NCBI RefSeq assembly: GCF_014836775.1 | Contig: NZ_JACSQD010000001.1 | Location: 46,245 to 110,244, forward strand | Direction: 5' to 3' | Length of the DNA stretch: 64,000 nucleotides | Origin: Arthrobacter gallicola | GTDB taxonomy: Bacteria > Actinomycetota > Actinomycetes > Actinomycetales > Micrococcaceae | Shown: positions 26,524 through 37,110 of the stretch, in pieces | Numbering within the stretch: position 1 is the first letter of the stretch | How the letters are laid out: every line of letters begins with the position of its first letter | The notes under the pieces: generated by a model | The model's database searches: none | What the model saw: only the letters and a program-made list of their open reading frames with translations | What the model was told of the DNA's origin: nothing | Made by a program: the position numbers and the translations under genes

Positions 26524-26904
26524 ATGGCACTCTCAGAACACGAGCAGCGCTTGCTTGATCAGCTGGAGCAGCAATTGCACGCCGAAGACCCAAAGTTCGC
26601 CAATTCAATGGCGTCCTCGGGCGGCCGTGGAATGTCGACCCGGCGCATCGTCCTGGGCGCGCTCATGGCAGTGGCTGGCATCGCCGTCCTGATCCTGGGA
26701 ATATCTCTCGAGAGCCCGTTCAACATCATCGTGGGGATCCTCGGCTTTATGATCATGGGAGCGGGGATGTACTACGCGACCACCAAGGGCAAGCCGAGCC
26801 AGGAGCGTGTTCCCGCAGGCAAGAAGGAACGTGAAGCCACTCCGCGGGGCTTTATGTCCAACCTCGAAAGCAAGTGGGATGAACGCAAGCGGGACCAGCC
26901 GTAG
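26524..26904 (+). CDS. DUF3040 membrane protein
   Basis: A 126-aa protein. The first 25 residues, MALSEHEQRLLDQLEQQLHAEDP in two parts, are the DUF3040 signature found next to dcw clusters in actinobacteria. Two transmembrane helices follow (about 42-80), with a basic C-terminal tail. The ATG at 26524 has AGGAGG 5 bases upstream; an upstream TTG is less likely. A terminator follows, so it is separate from mraZ. Function unknown. Confidence 0.85.
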   Translation: MALSEHEQRLLDQLEQQLHAEDPKFANSMASSGGRGMSTRRIVLGALMAVAGIAVLILGISLESPFNIIVGILGFMIMGAGMYYATTKGKPSQERVPAGKKEREATPRGFMSNLESKWDERKRDQP

Positions 26905-26950
26905 GCCCACCTGCCACCACTTTCCTCCCCAGCCATCCGCTGGACCCTGA

Positions 26951-26976
26951 AAAGACCCGCTTCGGCGGGTTTTTTC
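26951..26976 (+). terminator. Rho-independent terminator after the DUF3040 gene
   Basis: ACCCGC, loop TTCG, GCGGGT followed by a run of six T. The AAAG upstream strengthens the stem. Confidence 0.85.
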
Positions 26977-27091
26977 CGTTTAACCAGGTCCTTCGCTCCC
27001 CATATCCCTCCACCGGCCCCGCCCCGGAGCCATCCCGCGCCATTACTGGGATCCAGGGGTGCGCCGCGCCGGAAAACGTTATCGAATTGCG

Positions 27092-27127
27092 TTGACTGTG
27101 GAGTAAAGTGGAGTAAAGTGGAGCACG
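27092..27127 (+). promoter_or_regulatory. mraZ promoter with three MraZ boxes
   Basis: -35 TTGACT (27092-27097), 16-bp spacer, -10 TAAAGT (27114-27119). Three direct repeats with a 10-bp period, GTGGAGTAAA, GTGGAGTAAA and GTGGAGCACG (starting 27098, 27108, 27118), cover the spacer and -10. TGGAG-type repeats of this period are the known MraZ recognition pattern, so MraZ probably represses its own operon here. Confidence 0.8.
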
Positions 27128-27186
27128 TAAGAGGGTAGGGGCAGCACAGGAGGGGTAGCACTCCCATATCGGACAGGCGGTGGCTG

Positions 27187-27618
27187 ATGTTCCTCGGAAC
27201 TCATTCGCCGCGGCTGGACGAAAAAGGGCGGCTCATCCTCCCCGCCAAATTCCGCGATGAACTGGCCGAAGGGCTTGTTCTGACCCGGGGCCAGGAACGC
27301 TGCATCTACGTCTTCAGCCAGAAGGAATTCGAAAAGGTCCACGAGCAGATGAGGCAGGCGCCGCTGTCATCACGCCAGGCCCGTGACTACATTCGCGTTT
27401 TTCTGTCCGGAGCCTCGGACGAAGTCCCGGACAAGCAGGGCCGGATCACCATCCCACCGGCTCTGCGTTCCTATGCGGGGCTTGGTCGTGAACTCGCCGT
27501 CATTGGTGCGGGCACACGGGCCGAGATCTGGGACGCCACAGCATGGCAGACCTACCTGGAAGAACAGGAGAACGCCTTCTCGGAGACCGATGAAGACGCG
27601 ATCCCGGGCATTTTCTAG
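27187..27618 (+). CDS. mraZ: Transcriptional regulator MraZ
   Basis: A 143-aa DNA-binding protein with two AbrB-like halves ([22 protein letters not shown] and the [13 protein letters not shown] repeat). It forms rings and binds direct repeats in its own promoter; three such repeats lie at 27098-27127. It is the usual first gene of the dcw cluster. In other bacteria its expression must be balanced by rsmH, the next gene. The ATG at 27187 matches the family start. Confidence 0.96.
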   Translation: MFLGTHSPRLDEKGRLILPAKFRDELAEGLVLTRGQERCIYVFSQKEFEKVHEQMRQAPLSSRQARDYIRVFLSGASDEVPDKQGRITIPPALRSYAGLGRELAVIGAGTRAEIWDATAWQTYLEEQENAFSETDEDAIPGIF

Positions 27619-27835
27619 CCGGCCCGCCGGCACAGCAGGACAAGCAGGAAAACAAAAGTACAGGCACCAAACACAGGAAATCGGAATCCCGGCAGGATCT
27701 TGAACGAGATCTCCAGCCGCCCCGCGGACTGTTCACCTGGCTCACCTTCCCCGGAGCCAGGCGGGCAGCGTGAGGCGCGGATGGGGATCTGGTCCAAGAA
27801 CCGCCGCACCGGAACAGCAGCGGAAGGAGAGACCA
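27619..27835 (+). promoter_or_regulatory. mraZ-rsmH leader region with a hairpin
   Basis: A 217-bp interval. CCTGGCTC (27736-27743) pairs with GAGCCAGG (27754-27761), a perfect 8-bp stem with a 10-base loop. A small stem, GATCT with AGATC (about 27697-27712), precedes it. A structured mraW RNA motif has been described upstream of rsmH in Actinobacteria; this could be an instance, but I cannot compare it with the model. The rsmH ribosome site GGAAGGAGA lies at its end. Confidence 0.4.
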
Positions 27836-28834
27836 ATGAGCGAAAACCGTCCCACCGAAGACCGGCACATCCCCGTCCTGCGGGACCGCTGCATCAACCT
27901 GCTCGCCCCGGGCATTGAGGCCGCAGAAGCGGCCGGCCGCACCGCCGTCGTTGTTGATGCGACTCTGGGCATGGGCGGACACACCGAGGCGATGCTGGAA
28001 CGCTTCCCCAAACTGCACGTCATCGGGATCGACCGTGACCAGCAGGCTCTGGCCCTGGCCGGAGAGCGGCTCGCCGCCTATCAGGACCGGACAGACCTGG
28101 TCCACGCGGTTTACGACGAAGTCGGCGACGTTGTCCGGGACCTGGGGTTCGACTCCATTGACGGCGCCCTGTTTGATCTTGGCGTCTCCTCCATGCAGCT
28201 GGACGAACGTGAGCGCGGGTTCGCCTACTCCTACGACGCCCCGCTGGACATGCGAATGGACACCAGCCGCGGCCGTACCGCTGCGGACATCGTCAATACC
28301 TTCGACGAGGCCGAGCTGGTCTCGATCATCCGCCGCTGGGGCGAGGAAAAGTTCGCCGGACGGATCGCCTCAGCCATCGTGGCAGCACGGTCCAAAGCTC
28401 CCTTCACCACAACCGGCGAACTGGTCGAAGCCATCCGCTCCGTTGTGCCCGCCGCTGCGGCCCGCACCGGAGGGCACCCCGCCAAGCGGACCTTCCAGGC
28501 GCTGCGCATCGAGGTCAATGAGGAACTGGACGTCCTGGAACGCGCCATTCCCTCAGCCCTGTCAGTGCTGGGCGTCGGAGGGCGGATCGTCGTGATGTCC
28601 TACCACTCGCTGGAAGACCGCATCGTCAAAGACATTTTCGCCGCCGGGTCCCGGTCCTCGGCTCCCAAGGGCTTCCCCGTGGAGCTCGAAGAGCACAAGG
28701 CGCAGCTCAAGCGGCTGACCAAGGGCACCGAGGTCCCCACGGAGCAGGAGATAGCCGAGAACCCACGCGCGGCCTCGGCCAAACTGCGTGCAGTTGAACG
28801 GATTCGGGCAACCATGGACGGAGCACGGTCATGA
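27836..28834 (+). CDS. rsmH: 16S rRNA (cytosine(1402)-N4)-methyltransferase
   Basis: A 332-aa enzyme that methylates C1402 of 16S rRNA with SAM. Recognisable motifs: [29 protein letters not shown] (SAM motif I), [35 protein letters not shown] and the C-terminal [11 protein letters not shown]. The ATG at 27836 lies 5 bases after GGAGAGAC and fits the family start; a GTG at 27770 would add an unmatched peptide. It overlaps the following ftsL-like gene by 4 bp. Confidence 0.96.
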   Translation: MSENRPTEDRHIPVLRDRCINLLAPGIEAAEAAGRTAVVVDATLGMGGHTEAMLERFPKLHVIGIDRDQQALALAGERLAAYQDRTDLVHAVYDEVGDVVRDLGFDSIDGALFDLGVSSMQLDERERGFAYSYDAPLDMRMDTSRGRTAADIVNTFDEAELVSIIRRWGEEKFAGRIASAIVAARSKAPFTTTGELVEAIRSVVPAAAARTGGHPAKRTFQALRIEVNEELDVLERAIPSALSVLGVGGRIVVMSYHSLEDRIVKDIFAAGSRSSAPKGFPVELEEHKAQLKRLTKGTEVPTEQEIAENPRAASAKLRAVERIRATMDGARS

Positions 28835-29511
28835 CCGAAGCGACACGGCGGCGCCGCCCGGCGGCAACACCGGGGGCGGTCCAGGGAAACCTGGCACGCA
28901 GCGTGCAGTGGGATTCCGCGGAGCCGCAGACGGCCGCCCCGCGCCGCCGGACACCGCTCTCCCTGGTGCCTGCCGCGTCCCGCAAGCGCCGGGTTCCGGT
29001 TGCTGCGCTGTGTTTCGCAGTCCTGGCCATCGGTCTGGCAGCGGTGCTGATCCTGAATATCTCGGTATCCAGCGGCCAGTATCAGCTGGTCCAGCTGCAG
29101 AATCAGCGCACCGAAATTTTGCAGAAGAATGAGGCGCTCACGCAGCAGGTGGAAAACCACCAGGCGCCCCAGGTCCTGGCCGCCGCAGCGGCTGAACTGG
29201 GCATGGTCGCGTCACCGTCCTTCGGTACGATCGACCTGCAGACCCTGGCCGTCACGGGTAATCCGGAGCCGGCCAAGGAAGGCACCAGGCCTGAAGCGCT
29301 CATTGGCCTGCCTCAGGTCCTGACGCAGCCGGTGACTCCGGCCCAGGCCCAGCCCGCGGAACCGGCTGAACCGGCGGAAAACGCACGGGCAGCAGAGGCA
29401 AAGGACAGCGTGCCCGCAGATGCCCCCGTCGTCACACCGGCGCCGGCCGCCCCCGAAGCGGATCTGAACGGCGGCACCATTCCTGCCCCCAGCCAGAGAA
29501 GCGGACAGTAA
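28831..29511 (+). CDS. ftsL: FtsL-like single-pass membrane protein (Rv2164c-type)
   Basis: A 226-aa protein between rsmH and ftsI, the place of ftsL in most dcw clusters. The N-terminal cytosolic part (about 1-55) is basic; one TM helix (about 56-76, [20 protein letters not shown]) is followed by a short coiled coil (about 80-115) and a Pro/Ala-rich tail of 100 residues. FtsL links the FtsQ/FtsB complex with FtsI and FtsW. Sequence similarity between FtsL proteins is low, so the symbol rests on position and shape. The ATG overlaps the rsmH stop. Confidence 0.72.
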   Translation: MTEATRRRRPAATPGAVQGNLARSVQWDSAEPQTAAPRRRTPLSLVPAASRKRRVPVAALCFAVLAIGLAAVLILNISVSSGQYQLVQLQNQRTEILQKNEALTQQVENHQAPQVLAAAAAELGMVASPSFGTIDLQTLAVTGNPEPAKEGTRPEALIGLPQVLTQPVTPAQAQPAEPAEPAENARAAEAKDSVPADAPVVTPAPAAPEADLNGGTIPAPSQRSGQ

Positions 29512-29537
29512 CCAACCAGCACCCACGAGGACACGTT

Positions 29538-31325
29538 GTGGCAAAAGCAGGACAGACTCCGGCCCCGGAGGACCACAGGGTATCCCTCGTCTCCAGCCGG
29601 CTCCGCGCAGGACTGGTGATTGCGCTTGTCCTCCTTACCGTCCTTGGTGTGCGCCTGTTCCAGGTTCAGGGCCTGGACCCGGAGGGCAAAGCGGAAGCCG
29701 CCGTCGCGAACCGGCTGGTCACCACCACCGTTCCGGCCCTGCGCGGCGGGATCCTCGATGCCAACGGCAACTACCTCGCCCGCAGCGTGGAACGCTTCGA
29801 CATTGTGGTGGACCAGCGCTTATCCCAGGACAAGGACGAGTACCCGCGACGCACGGCCGAAGGTGAGTGGGAGGACGTCACTTTCGATCAGGCTTTCGAG
29901 GAGCTCTCTGCCATCCTCGGACAGGACACGGCCACACTCCGCGGATCCATTCTGGGGGAGAAGGGCTTCAACTTCGTTGCAAAGACCGTGACCCCGGAAA
30001 TCCGCGACAAGGTACTTGCCGTCAAATTCCCCGGTGTCTATGCAGACCGCACCACCCTGCGCACCTACCCCTCCGGCGCTGTCGCCGGTTCCATCGTCGG
30101 ATTCCTCGGCACTGAGGGGGCGCAGGAGGGGCTGGAGCTGACACAGGACAGCATCCTGGCCGGTGAGGCCGGCAGCAAAACCTACGAAATCGGCGGCGAC
30201 GGCATTCGGATTCCCTACGCCACCAACGAGGACGTCCCGGTGAAGGACGGCGACTCCATCAAACTCACGATTGATCAGGACCTGCAATGGTATGCCCAGC
30301 AGACCATTGCCGCCCAGACCAGGGAATATAACGCCGAATGGGGCAATGTGGTGGTCGTCGAGGTGGAGACGGGCAACGTCCTCGCCATGGCCGAGTCGAC
30401 AACCGTTGATCCCAATAATCCCGGGGCCACGGAAGCGGACTCCCGGAAAGCGCGTTCGGTCACCGATTCCTTCGAACCCGGTTCCACCACCAAGGTCATC
30501 ACCATGGCGGCGGCGATCGAGGAGGGGCTCATCACCCCGACCTCCCCGTTCCTGATCCAGTCGAACTACACCGTTGACGGACAGACGTTCAAAGACGCGT
30601 ACGAGCACGGCACCCTGCAGATGACCGCGTCCGGCATCCTGGCCAATTCGCTGAACACCGGCACAGTCATGGTGGGGGAGCAGCTCAGCCCCCAGGAGCG
30701 GTATGACTGGATGCGGAAATTCGGCATCGGAACCGAGCTGGGCACCGGACTCAACGGCGAGACCTCCGGCCTGCTGGCAAAGCCGGAGCAGTGGGACAGC
30801 CGCCAGCAGTACACGGTTCTTTTTGGCCAGGGCCTGACCCAGACGGCGCTGCACACAGCCATGGTCTACCAGACAATCGCCAACGACGGCGTGCGGCTCC
30901 CGCCCCGGCTGGTGAACTCGACCATCGATGCGGACGGAGAAGAGCACGTCATCGACAACGGCGACGGTACCCGGGTGGTTTCGAAAAAGACCGCGGAAGA
31001 AGTCCAGCGGATGCTGGAAACCGTGACGGTCGAGGGATCCGGTTCCTCGGGCGCCCTGGAGAAATACCGTGTGGGAGCCAAAACAGGCACCGCGGAGGCA
31101 CCCAGCCCCAACGGCGGATATGACGGTGTCACCGTCTCCTATGCTGGTATTGCACCTATGGACGATCCCAAGTACGTCGTCGTCGTGACCATTCAGCGCC
31201 CCAAAGGCGACCTCTACTATGTGGAACCAGGCAAGACCTTCCAGAAAGTCATGGAACAGGTCCTGACCACCCACAACGTTGCCCCCTCCACGGGGGAACC
31301 GGACATTTACCCCATCGAGTACTAA
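29538..31325 (+). CDS. ftsI: Septal peptidoglycan transpeptidase (PBP2b/FtsI)
   Basis: A 595-aa class B penicillin-binding protein that cross-links septal peptidoglycan outside the membrane. One TM helix (about 20-42) is followed by the dimerisation domain and the transpeptidase: SxxK at Ser316-Lys319 (GSTTKV), SLN at 371-373 and KTGT at 515-518. Ser316 is the acyl-serine that beta-lactams attack. The GTG at 29538 has GAGG upstream. It works with FtsW, encoded four genes later after murD. Confidence 0.96.
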   Translation: MAKAGQTPAPEDHRVSLVSSRLRAGLVIALVLLTVLGVRLFQVQGLDPEGKAEAAVANRLVTTTVPALRGGILDANGNYLARSVERFDIVVDQRLSQDKDEYPRRTAEGEWEDVTFDQAFEELSAILGQDTATLRGSILGEKGFNFVAKTVTPEIRDKVLAVKFPGVYADRTTLRTYPSGAVAGSIVGFLGTEGAQEGLELTQDSILAGEAGSKTYEIGGDGIRIPYATNEDVPVKDGDSIKLTIDQDLQWYAQQTIAAQTREYNAEWGNVVVVEVETGNVLAMAESTTVDPNNPGATEADSRKARSVTDSFEPGSTTKVITMAAAIEEGLITPTSPFLIQSNYTVDGQTFKDAYEHGTLQMTASGILANSLNTGTVMVGEQLSPQERYDWMRKFGIGTELGTGLNGETSGLLAKPEQWDSRQQYTVLFGQGLTQTALHTAMVYQTIANDGVRLPPRLVNSTIDADGEEHVIDNGDGTRVVSKKTAEEVQRMLETVTVEGSGSSGALEKYRVGAKTGTAEAPSPNGGYDGVTVSYAGIAPMDDPKYVVVVTIQRPKGDLYYVEPGKTFQKVMEQVLTTHNVAPSTGEPDIYPIEY

Positions 31326-31340
31326 AGCTGGAGCAGTGCA

Positions 31341-32966
31341 GTGCCACATAGCAATGATCAGCGCGCCGGAAACGGTATGCGCCCCGAGCGGGTAATCCCC
31401 GTCACGCTGGGCGACGCCGCGGCAGCGCTGCCCCCTGGAGCTCCTGCCATCCAGGCAGCCCCAGGCACCGGCACGGACGGCTGGGAGACGGAACTGACGG
31501 GCGTCAGCATCAACTCCCGCCTGGTCCTTCCCGGTGACCTTTACCTCGCCCTTCCGGGTGCCCGCCACCACGGTGCCGTTTTCGCACGCGATGCGGCAGA
31601 CGCGGGCGCAGCTGCGCTGCTCACGGATGCCGCAGGGCTCCAACAGCTCCCCGAGACCGGTCTGCCGGTCTTTACCGCTGAGGATATCCGGCGGCTCGTG
31701 GGGCCGCTGTCGGCTGCGGTTTTCAACAGCCAGCCGCGCGACGGCTCCGCGCCCGTGCTTTACGGTGTCACCGGCACGAACGGTAAAACCACCACCACGT
31801 ACTTCATCAACTCGCTGCTGCAGGCGCTGGGGAAGTCCACCGGTCTGATCGGCACCATTGAAATCCTGGCCGGCGGCGAGTCGATTCCCAGTGTGCTGAC
31901 GACGCCGGAATCGCCGCAGGTCCACGGACTGCTCGCACTGATGCGTGAGCGGGGCCTTGATGCCGCCGCCATGGAGGTCTCCTCCCACGCCATCTCCTAC
32001 CGGCGGGTGGACGGGGTGGTCTTCGACGTGGCCGGGTTCACCAACCTCACCCAGGACCACCTGGACCTGCACGGGTCCATGGAGGAGTACTTCGAGGCCA
32101 AAGCCGCGCTGTTCCGGGCTAACCGGTGCAGGCGGGCCGTCGTGACGGTCGACGATTCCTGGGGCTCCCAGATGGCGGACGTCGCCGGAGAGCGCGGTGT
32201 CACGCTGTCGACCAGCGGAGATGCCACGGACGCCGACTGGCAGGTCCGGGACATCACCCGGGACGGGCTGGGGCACACTTTCGAGCTGCGTCCCGTGCAG
32301 GGGACACCGCTTCGGGTCCGGACCGGTCTGCCGGGGACCTTCAACGTCTCCAACGCCGCGCTGGCGCTTGCCATGGTCCTGGAATCCGGCACCGCCGTGG
32401 AGGAGGTCCAGCGCGCGCTGGATGAGCACGATCCCTTCACCGTTGAAGTGCCCGGACGCATGCAGCTGATCAGCGAGTCCCCGGCAGCAATCGTCGACTT
32501 CGCCCACAACCCCGATGCCCTCTCCCGCACGCTGGAATCGGTCCGCCGGCCCGGCGGCCGGGTCATCGTCGTGTTCGGCGCCACCGGGGAACGGGACCAG
32601 ACCAAACGGCCGTTGATGGGGGCCATCGCGGCCCGGCTCGCCGACGTGGTAATTGTCACCGACGACGACCCGCACGACGAGGACGAAGCGGCCATCCGGG
32701 CCGACGTCCTGCGCGGAGCGCACAGCGAGCAGGCTGCCTCCGGACACAGCTGCACCATCATCGAGACCGCACCCCGTGCTGCGGCAATTGCGCGCGCCGT
32801 GGAGTTCGCCGGACCGCAGGACACCATCCTGGTGGCCGGGCGCGGCCACGAGGTCTGGCAGGAGGTCAAGGGCGTGAACCTGGCACTGGATGACCGGGTC
32901 GAACTGCGGGCCGCCTTGACACAGGCCGGATTCACGGTGCTTTCGGGCGACGGGGTAGAGTCCTAA
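31341..32966 (+). CDS. murE: UDP-MurNAc-tripeptide synthetase
   Basis: A 541-aa Mur ligase that adds the third amino acid of the stem peptide. The ATP P-loop is GTNGKTTTT (Gly145), the central domain has the TTPESPQVHGLL region, and the C-terminal binding motif reads TDDDPHDED (DDDPH 441-445). Ligases for meso-diaminopimelate carry DNPR at this place; the loss of the Arg suggests L-lysine instead, as expected for Arthrobacter. The GTG at 31341 follows TGGAGCAG. The gene lies 15 bp after ftsI and 6 bp before murF. Confidence 0.95.
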   Translation: MPHSNDQRAGNGMRPERVIPVTLGDAAAALPPGAPAIQAAPGTGTDGWETELTGVSINSRLVLPGDLYLALPGARHHGAVFARDAADAGAAALLTDAAGLQQLPETGLPVFTAEDIRRLVGPLSAAVFNSQPRDGSAPVLYGVTGTNGKTTTTYFINSLLQALGKSTGLIGTIEILAGGESIPSVLTTPESPQVHGLLALMRERGLDAAAMEVSSHAISYRRVDGVVFDVAGFTNLTQDHLDLHGSMEEYFEAKAALFRANRCRRAVVTVDDSWGSQMADVAGERGVTLSTSGDATDADWQVRDITRDGLGHTFELRPVQGTPLRVRTGLPGTFNVSNAALALAMVLESGTAVEEVQRALDEHDPFTVEVPGRMQLISESPAAIVDFAHNPDALSRTLESVRRPGGRVIVVFGATGERDQTKRPLMGAIAARLADVVIVTDDDPHDEDEAAIRADVLRGAHSEQAASGHSCTIIETAPRAAAIARAVEFAGPQDTILVAGRGHEVWQEVKGVNLALDDRVELRAALTQAGFTVLSGDGVES

Positions 32967-32972
32967 ATCGTC

Positions 32973-34466
32973 ATGATTGAACTTAATGCAGCCGAAATTG
33001 CGGCAATCACGGGCGGCGCACTGGTGGGGGCAGCAGCTGCGGACCCGAATATTCCAGTGACCTCAGCCACTACGGACTCCCGCGAAGCGCACGAGCATAC
33101 GCTGTTCATCGCCAAGCCGGGAGAAGTTTCCGACGGCCATCTCTTTGTCGGCCGGGCCTTCGAATCCGGGGCCTCACTGGCCCTGACGGAACGCCCGGTA
33201 AGCGACGACGGCGGCACGGTCTATCCGGGCATCGTCGTTCCCGACGCCGTGGCCGCCATGGGCGAGATCGCCGCGGAAATTGTCCGGCGGCTCCGGGCCG
33301 AAGGCCCGCTGACGGTCATCGGCATTACCGGTTCCGCCGGCAAGACCACCACCAAGGACCTTTTGGCCGGCATCCTGGCCCGCCACGGGCAGACCGTTGC
33401 CCCCATGGGCTCATACAACGGTGAAGTCGGGGTTCCGCTGACCATTTTCACCGCCGGTCACGGCACCCGCTACCTCGTGGTGGAAATGGGCGCCACCGGC
33501 ATTGGACACATCTCCTACCTGGCGGACATGGTCCGCCCGGACATTGGTGTGGTCCTCTGCGTCGGCACCGCCCACGCCGGTGAGTTCGGCGGGGTCGAGA
33601 ACATTGCCCGTGCCAAGGGCGAACTCGCCGAAGCCATTGCACCGGAGGGGACGGTCGTCCTGAACGGGGACGATATCCGCGTTGCTGCCATGGACAAGCG
33701 CACCACCGGCCAGGTCCTGCTCTTCACCTCCTCAGCCGATGAACTGCCCGGCGGGCACAAAACACTCCGCGCGGTCGACGCAGGCACCGATTCCCAGGGC
33801 CGGCCGGTTTTCACCCTCCGGTTCCCGGACGGCAGCGAACACCGGGTCGAATCCGGGCTGATCGGCGCGCATCACACAGCCAACCTGCTGGCAGCAGCCG
33901 GTGCGGCGTGGGCGGCCGGCATTGCTCCGGCGGACATCGCCGCAGGCCTTTCCGGGCAGAAAGCCGCCAGCCGCTGGCGGATGGAACGCACCGACCGGCC
34001 CGACGGCGTCACCGTGATCAACGATGCCTACAACGCCAACCCCGAATCCATGCGGGCGGCCCTGCGCACCCTTGCCGAACTCGGCAAAGGCCGCCGCACC
34101 TGGGCGGTGCTGGGGGAGATGCTCGAACTCGGAGCGGAATCCGTGACCGAACACGACTCGATTGGGCGCTACGCAGTGCGCCTGAACATTTCCAAACTCA
34201 TCGTCGTCGGAACCGGAGCGCGGGCTCTGCACACGGGTGCCGTCATGGAAGGGTCCTGGGGCGATGAATCCCAGTTCGTCCAGACACCCGAAGAGGCCCA
34301 GGCCGTTCTCGAAGCGGGACTGGAACCCGGCGACATCGTTCTCTTTAAGTCTTCCAACGGAGCCGGTCTGCGGTTCCTTGGTGATCGGATTGCCTTGAAT
34401 ACCCCACTCGAAGGTCCAGCTGCCGCGGAGACTTCCGCTGATTCCTCCTCCCGGGGTGGACTGTGA
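32973..34466 (+). CDS. murF: UDP-MurNAc-tripeptide--D-alanyl-D-alanine ligase
   Basis: A 497-aa Mur ligase that adds D-Ala-D-Ala to the tripeptide, completing the UDP-MurNAc-pentapeptide. The P-loop is [12 protein letters not shown], followed by the central and C-terminal domains ([39 protein letters not shown]). The ATG at 32973 begins 6 bp after the murE stop, and its stop overlaps the mraY start. Length and motifs are normal for the family. Confidence 0.96.
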   Translation: MIELNAAEIAAITGGALVGAAAADPNIPVTSATTDSREAHEHTLFIAKPGEVSDGHLFVGRAFESGASLALTERPVSDDGGTVYPGIVVPDAVAAMGEIAAEIVRRLRAEGPLTVIGITGSAGKTTTKDLLAGILARHGQTVAPMGSYNGEVGVPLTIFTAGHGTRYLVVEMGATGIGHISYLADMVRPDIGVVLCVGTAHAGEFGGVENIARAKGELAEAIAPEGTVVLNGDDIRVAAMDKRTTGQVLLFTSSADELPGGHKTLRAVDAGTDSQGRPVFTLRFPDGSEHRVESGLIGAHHTANLLAAAGAAWAAGIAPADIAAGLSGQKAASRWRMERTDRPDGVTVINDAYNANPESMRAALRTLAELGKGRRTWAVLGEMLELGAESVTEHDSIGRYAVRLNISKLIVVGTGARALHTGAVMEGSWGDESQFVQTPEEAQAVLEAGLEPGDIVLFKSSNGAGLRFLGDRIALNTPLEGPAAAETSADSSSRGGL

Positions 34467-35572
34467 TGATTTCGCTGCTGATCGGCTGCTCGCTGGCGCT
34501 GGTCCTGGCCTTCGCGGGCACACCGCTCTTTATCCGCTTCCTCGTCCGGAAAGGCTACGGACAGTTTGTCCGCGACGACGGCCCGACGTCGCACCACACC
34601 AAGCGCGGCACCCCCACCATGGGCGGGGCAGTGATTGTCGCCTCCGTGGTGGCGTCTTACTTTGTCACGCACCTCATCAGCCACGCGATCAACCCGACCA
34701 GCTTCGGCCCGTCGGCGTCCGGACTCCTGGTGCTGTTCCTGATGGTCGGCATGGGGCTGGTCGGCTTCATCGACGACTACACCAAGATCTCCCGCCAGCG
34801 TTCCCTGGGGCTGAACGCCAAAGCGAAGATCACGCTGCAGGCCATCGTCGGTATCGTCTTTGCCGTACTGGCGCTGCGGTTCCCGGACGAGGGCGGACTG
34901 ACCCCTGCCTCGACCAACATTTCCTTTGTCCGCGACACCGCCATCGACCTGGCGTTCGCGGGAACCATCATCGGCGCGATCCTCTTCATACTGTGGTCCA
35001 GCGTCATCATCACCGCCGCCACCAACGGGGTGAACCTTGCGGACGGGCTGGACGGCCTCGCAGCAGGTGCCTCCGTGCTGGTCTTCGGCGCCTACTTCCT
35101 GATCGGCATCTGGCAGTCCAACCAGAGCTGCCTGGGTGCTCCCGCGGATGCGGGGGTTTGCTATGAGGTCCGTGACCCGCTGGACCTCGCACTGCTCGCC
35201 GGTGCCATGGCCGGGGCACTGATCGGCTTCCTCTGGTGGAATACTTCCCCGGCGAAGATCTTCATGGGCGACACCGGTTCCCTGGCCATTGGCGGTGCCA
35301 TTGCTGCCTTCGCAATCCTCTCCCGCACCGAACTGCTGCTGGTGATTCTGGCCGGCCTGTTCGTCATCATCTCCGCCTCAGTCATCATCCAGGTGGGGTA
35401 CTTTAAGCTCAGCGGAGGCAAGCGCGTCTTCAAGATGGCACCGCTGCAGCACCACTTCGAACTCAAGGGCTGGGCAGAGGTCACCGTGGTGGTCCGTTTC
35501 TGGATCATTGGCGGACTGTGCGTCGCCCTGGCACTCGGGCTCTTCTACGCTGATTGGGTGGCTGGACAATGA
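34466..35572 (+). CDS. mraY: Phospho-MurNAc-pentapeptide translocase
   Basis: A 368-aa membrane enzyme with ten predicted helices that moves phospho-MurNAc-pentapeptide onto undecaprenyl phosphate to give lipid I. Motifs: [28 protein letters not shown] (catalytic Asp pair), [28 protein letters not shown] and the [10 protein letters not shown] loop. The start is ATG 34466, sharing its A with the murF stop, or GTG 34463, which overlaps it by 4 bp. The stop overlaps the murD start. Confidence 0.96.
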   Translation: MISLLIGCSLALVLAFAGTPLFIRFLVRKGYGQFVRDDGPTSHHTKRGTPTMGGAVIVASVVASYFVTHLISHAINPTSFGPSASGLLVLFLMVGMGLVGFIDDYTKISRQRSLGLNAKAKITLQAIVGIVFAVLALRFPDEGGLTPASTNISFVRDTAIDLAFAGTIIGAILFILWSSVIITAATNGVNLADGLDGLAAGASVLVFGAYFLIGIWQSNQSCLGAPADAGVCYEVRDPLDLALLAGAMAGALIGFLWWNTSPAKIFMGDTGSLAIGGAIAAFAILSRTELLLVILAGLFVIISASVIIQVGYFKLSGGKRVFKMAPLQHHFELKGWAEVTVVVRFWIIGGLCVALALGLFYADWVAGQ

Positions 35573-37110
35573 GCACTCCTTACCTCGAGACCCCCCGCCT
35601 GGCTCCACTGACCACCTGGGATGCGGACTGGCGCGGACTGCGGGTGGTGGTGGCCGGCATCGGCCTCTCCGGATTCTCCGCCGCGGACACCCTGATTGAG
35701 CTCGGTGCCCGGGTGGTGGTGTTTGACGCACTTGACTCTGAAGAGAACCGCGGCAAGGCAGACACCCTGAGAATCGTCGGGGCTGCCGACGTGCTGCTCG
35801 GCCCGGAGCATGCCCTTTCGCTGCCGCTGGTGGAGGGGGAGCCGGCTGAGCTGGTCGTGACCTCCCCGGGCTTCAGCCCGTCCCATCCGGTGCTGGCCGA
35901 AGCCGCCGCCGCGGGCATCCCGATCTGGGGCGACGTGGAGCTGGCCTGGCGGGTGCGGATCCGCGAAGGCCGGCCCACCGCTCCCTGGCTGGCCATTACC
36001 GGCACCAACGGAAAGACCACCACGGTCTCCATGACGGAGAGCATGCTGCGGGCAGCCGGGCTGCGTGCCATTGCCGCCGGGAACGTGGGCACACCGATAC
36101 TTGATGCCATCCGGGACCCGCAGGGCTGGGACGCGATCGCCGTCGAGCTTTCGAGCTTCCAGCTGCACTGGACCCACACCATGTCCCCGCTCGCCAGCGT
36201 GTGCCTGAACGTGGCAGAAGACCACGTGGACTGGCACGGCGGCTATGACGCCTACCTGGCGGACAAGGCCAAGGTTTACGAAAACACCCAGGTGGCGTGC
36301 GTCTACAACGCCGAGCAGGCCGAAACCGAACGCATGGTCGAGGAAGCTGAGGTTGTGGAAGGCTGCCGCGCCGTCGGTTTCACCACGGGGATGCCCGCCA
36401 TCAGCATGGTCGGCATTGTCGAAGGGCTGCTGGTGGACCGGGCGTTCATCGAACAGCGCCGGAACTCCGCCGCCGAACTGGCTTCCCTCGACGACCTGGG
36501 GGATACCGCGCCGCGCCATATGGCAGCCAACGCCCTGGCAGCCGCAGCACTGGTCCGCGCCTTCGGTGTGGACCCGGTGGCCGTCCGCGACGGACTGCGC
36601 AACTATGCTCCCGGGGGCCACCGGATTGAACCGGTCGCAAAGCTCCACGACATCCTGTGGGTCAACGATTCCAAGGCCACCAACCCGCATGCCGCCGCCG
36701 CCTCCCTGGCAGCCTTCCGGCCCGTGGTGTGGATCGCCGGCGGGCTGTCCAAGGGCGTGCATTATGACGACCTGGTGCGCGCCCACGGCGACCGGCTCCG
36801 CGCCGTCGTCCTGATCGGGGCGGATTCCAGTGAGCTGCGCGGCGCTTTGGCCCGACACACCCCGGATGTTCCGGTAATCGAAGCGGCAGCAGCGGACACT
36901 GGAAGGGAAGGCCCACTCACGGGTGAAGAAGTCATGGCCAATGCAGTAGCGGCCGCGGCCGCCGTGGCGGAGGCCGGAGACACAGTGTTGATGGCGCCGG
37001 CATCGGCGTCCATGGACCAGTTCCGTTCCTACGCCCACCGGGGCGAGGCCTTCATCGAAGCTGTCCGCGGGTACGTGGAAGGACAGGCGCAGACCACCAA
37101 GGAGCCGTAG
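35569..37110 (+). CDS. murD: UDP-N-acetylmuramoyl-L-alanine--D-glutamate ligase
   Basis: A 513-aa Mur ligase that adds D-Glu to UDP-MurNAc-L-Ala. N-terminal Rossmann domain ([21 protein letters not shown]), P-loop [13 protein letters not shown], central [20 protein letters not shown] region and C-terminal domain with [14 protein letters not shown]. The ATG at 35569 overlaps the mraY stop (ATGA); an upstream GTG at 35554 is possible but lies within mraY. It is longer than the Escherichia coli enzyme, partly from an insert around 265-310. The stop abuts the ftsW start. Confidence 0.95.
   Translation: MSTPYLETPRLAPLTTWDADWRGLRVVVAGIGLSGFSAADTLIELGARVVVFDALDSEENRGKADTLRIVGAADVLLGPEHALSLPLVEGEPAELVVTSPGFSPSHPVLAEAAAAGIPIWGDVELAWRVRIREGRPTAPWLAITGTNGKTTTVSMTESMLRAAGLRAIAAGNVGTPILDAIRDPQGWDAIAVELSSFQLHWTHTMSPLASVCLNVAEDHVDWHGGYDAYLADKAKVYENTQVACVYNAEQAETERMVEEAEVVEGCRAVGFTTGMPAISMVGIVEGLLVDRAFIEQRRNSAAELASLDDLGDTAPRHMAANALAAAALVRAFGVDPVAVRDGLRNYAPGGHRIEPVAKLHDILWVNDSKATNPHAAAASLAAFRPVVWIAGGLSKGVHYDDLVRAHGDRLRAVVLIGADSSELRGALARHTPDVPVIEAAAADTGREGPLTGEEVMANAVAAAAAVAEAGDTVLMAPASASMDQFRSYAHRGEAFIEAVRGYVEGQAQTTKEP

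Noticed and set aside
29820..32849. A 1009-aa minus-strand reading frame
   Set aside because: It runs antisense to ftsI and murE, which are certain genes. Long antisense frames are normal in GC-rich sequence, and its composition is not protein-like.
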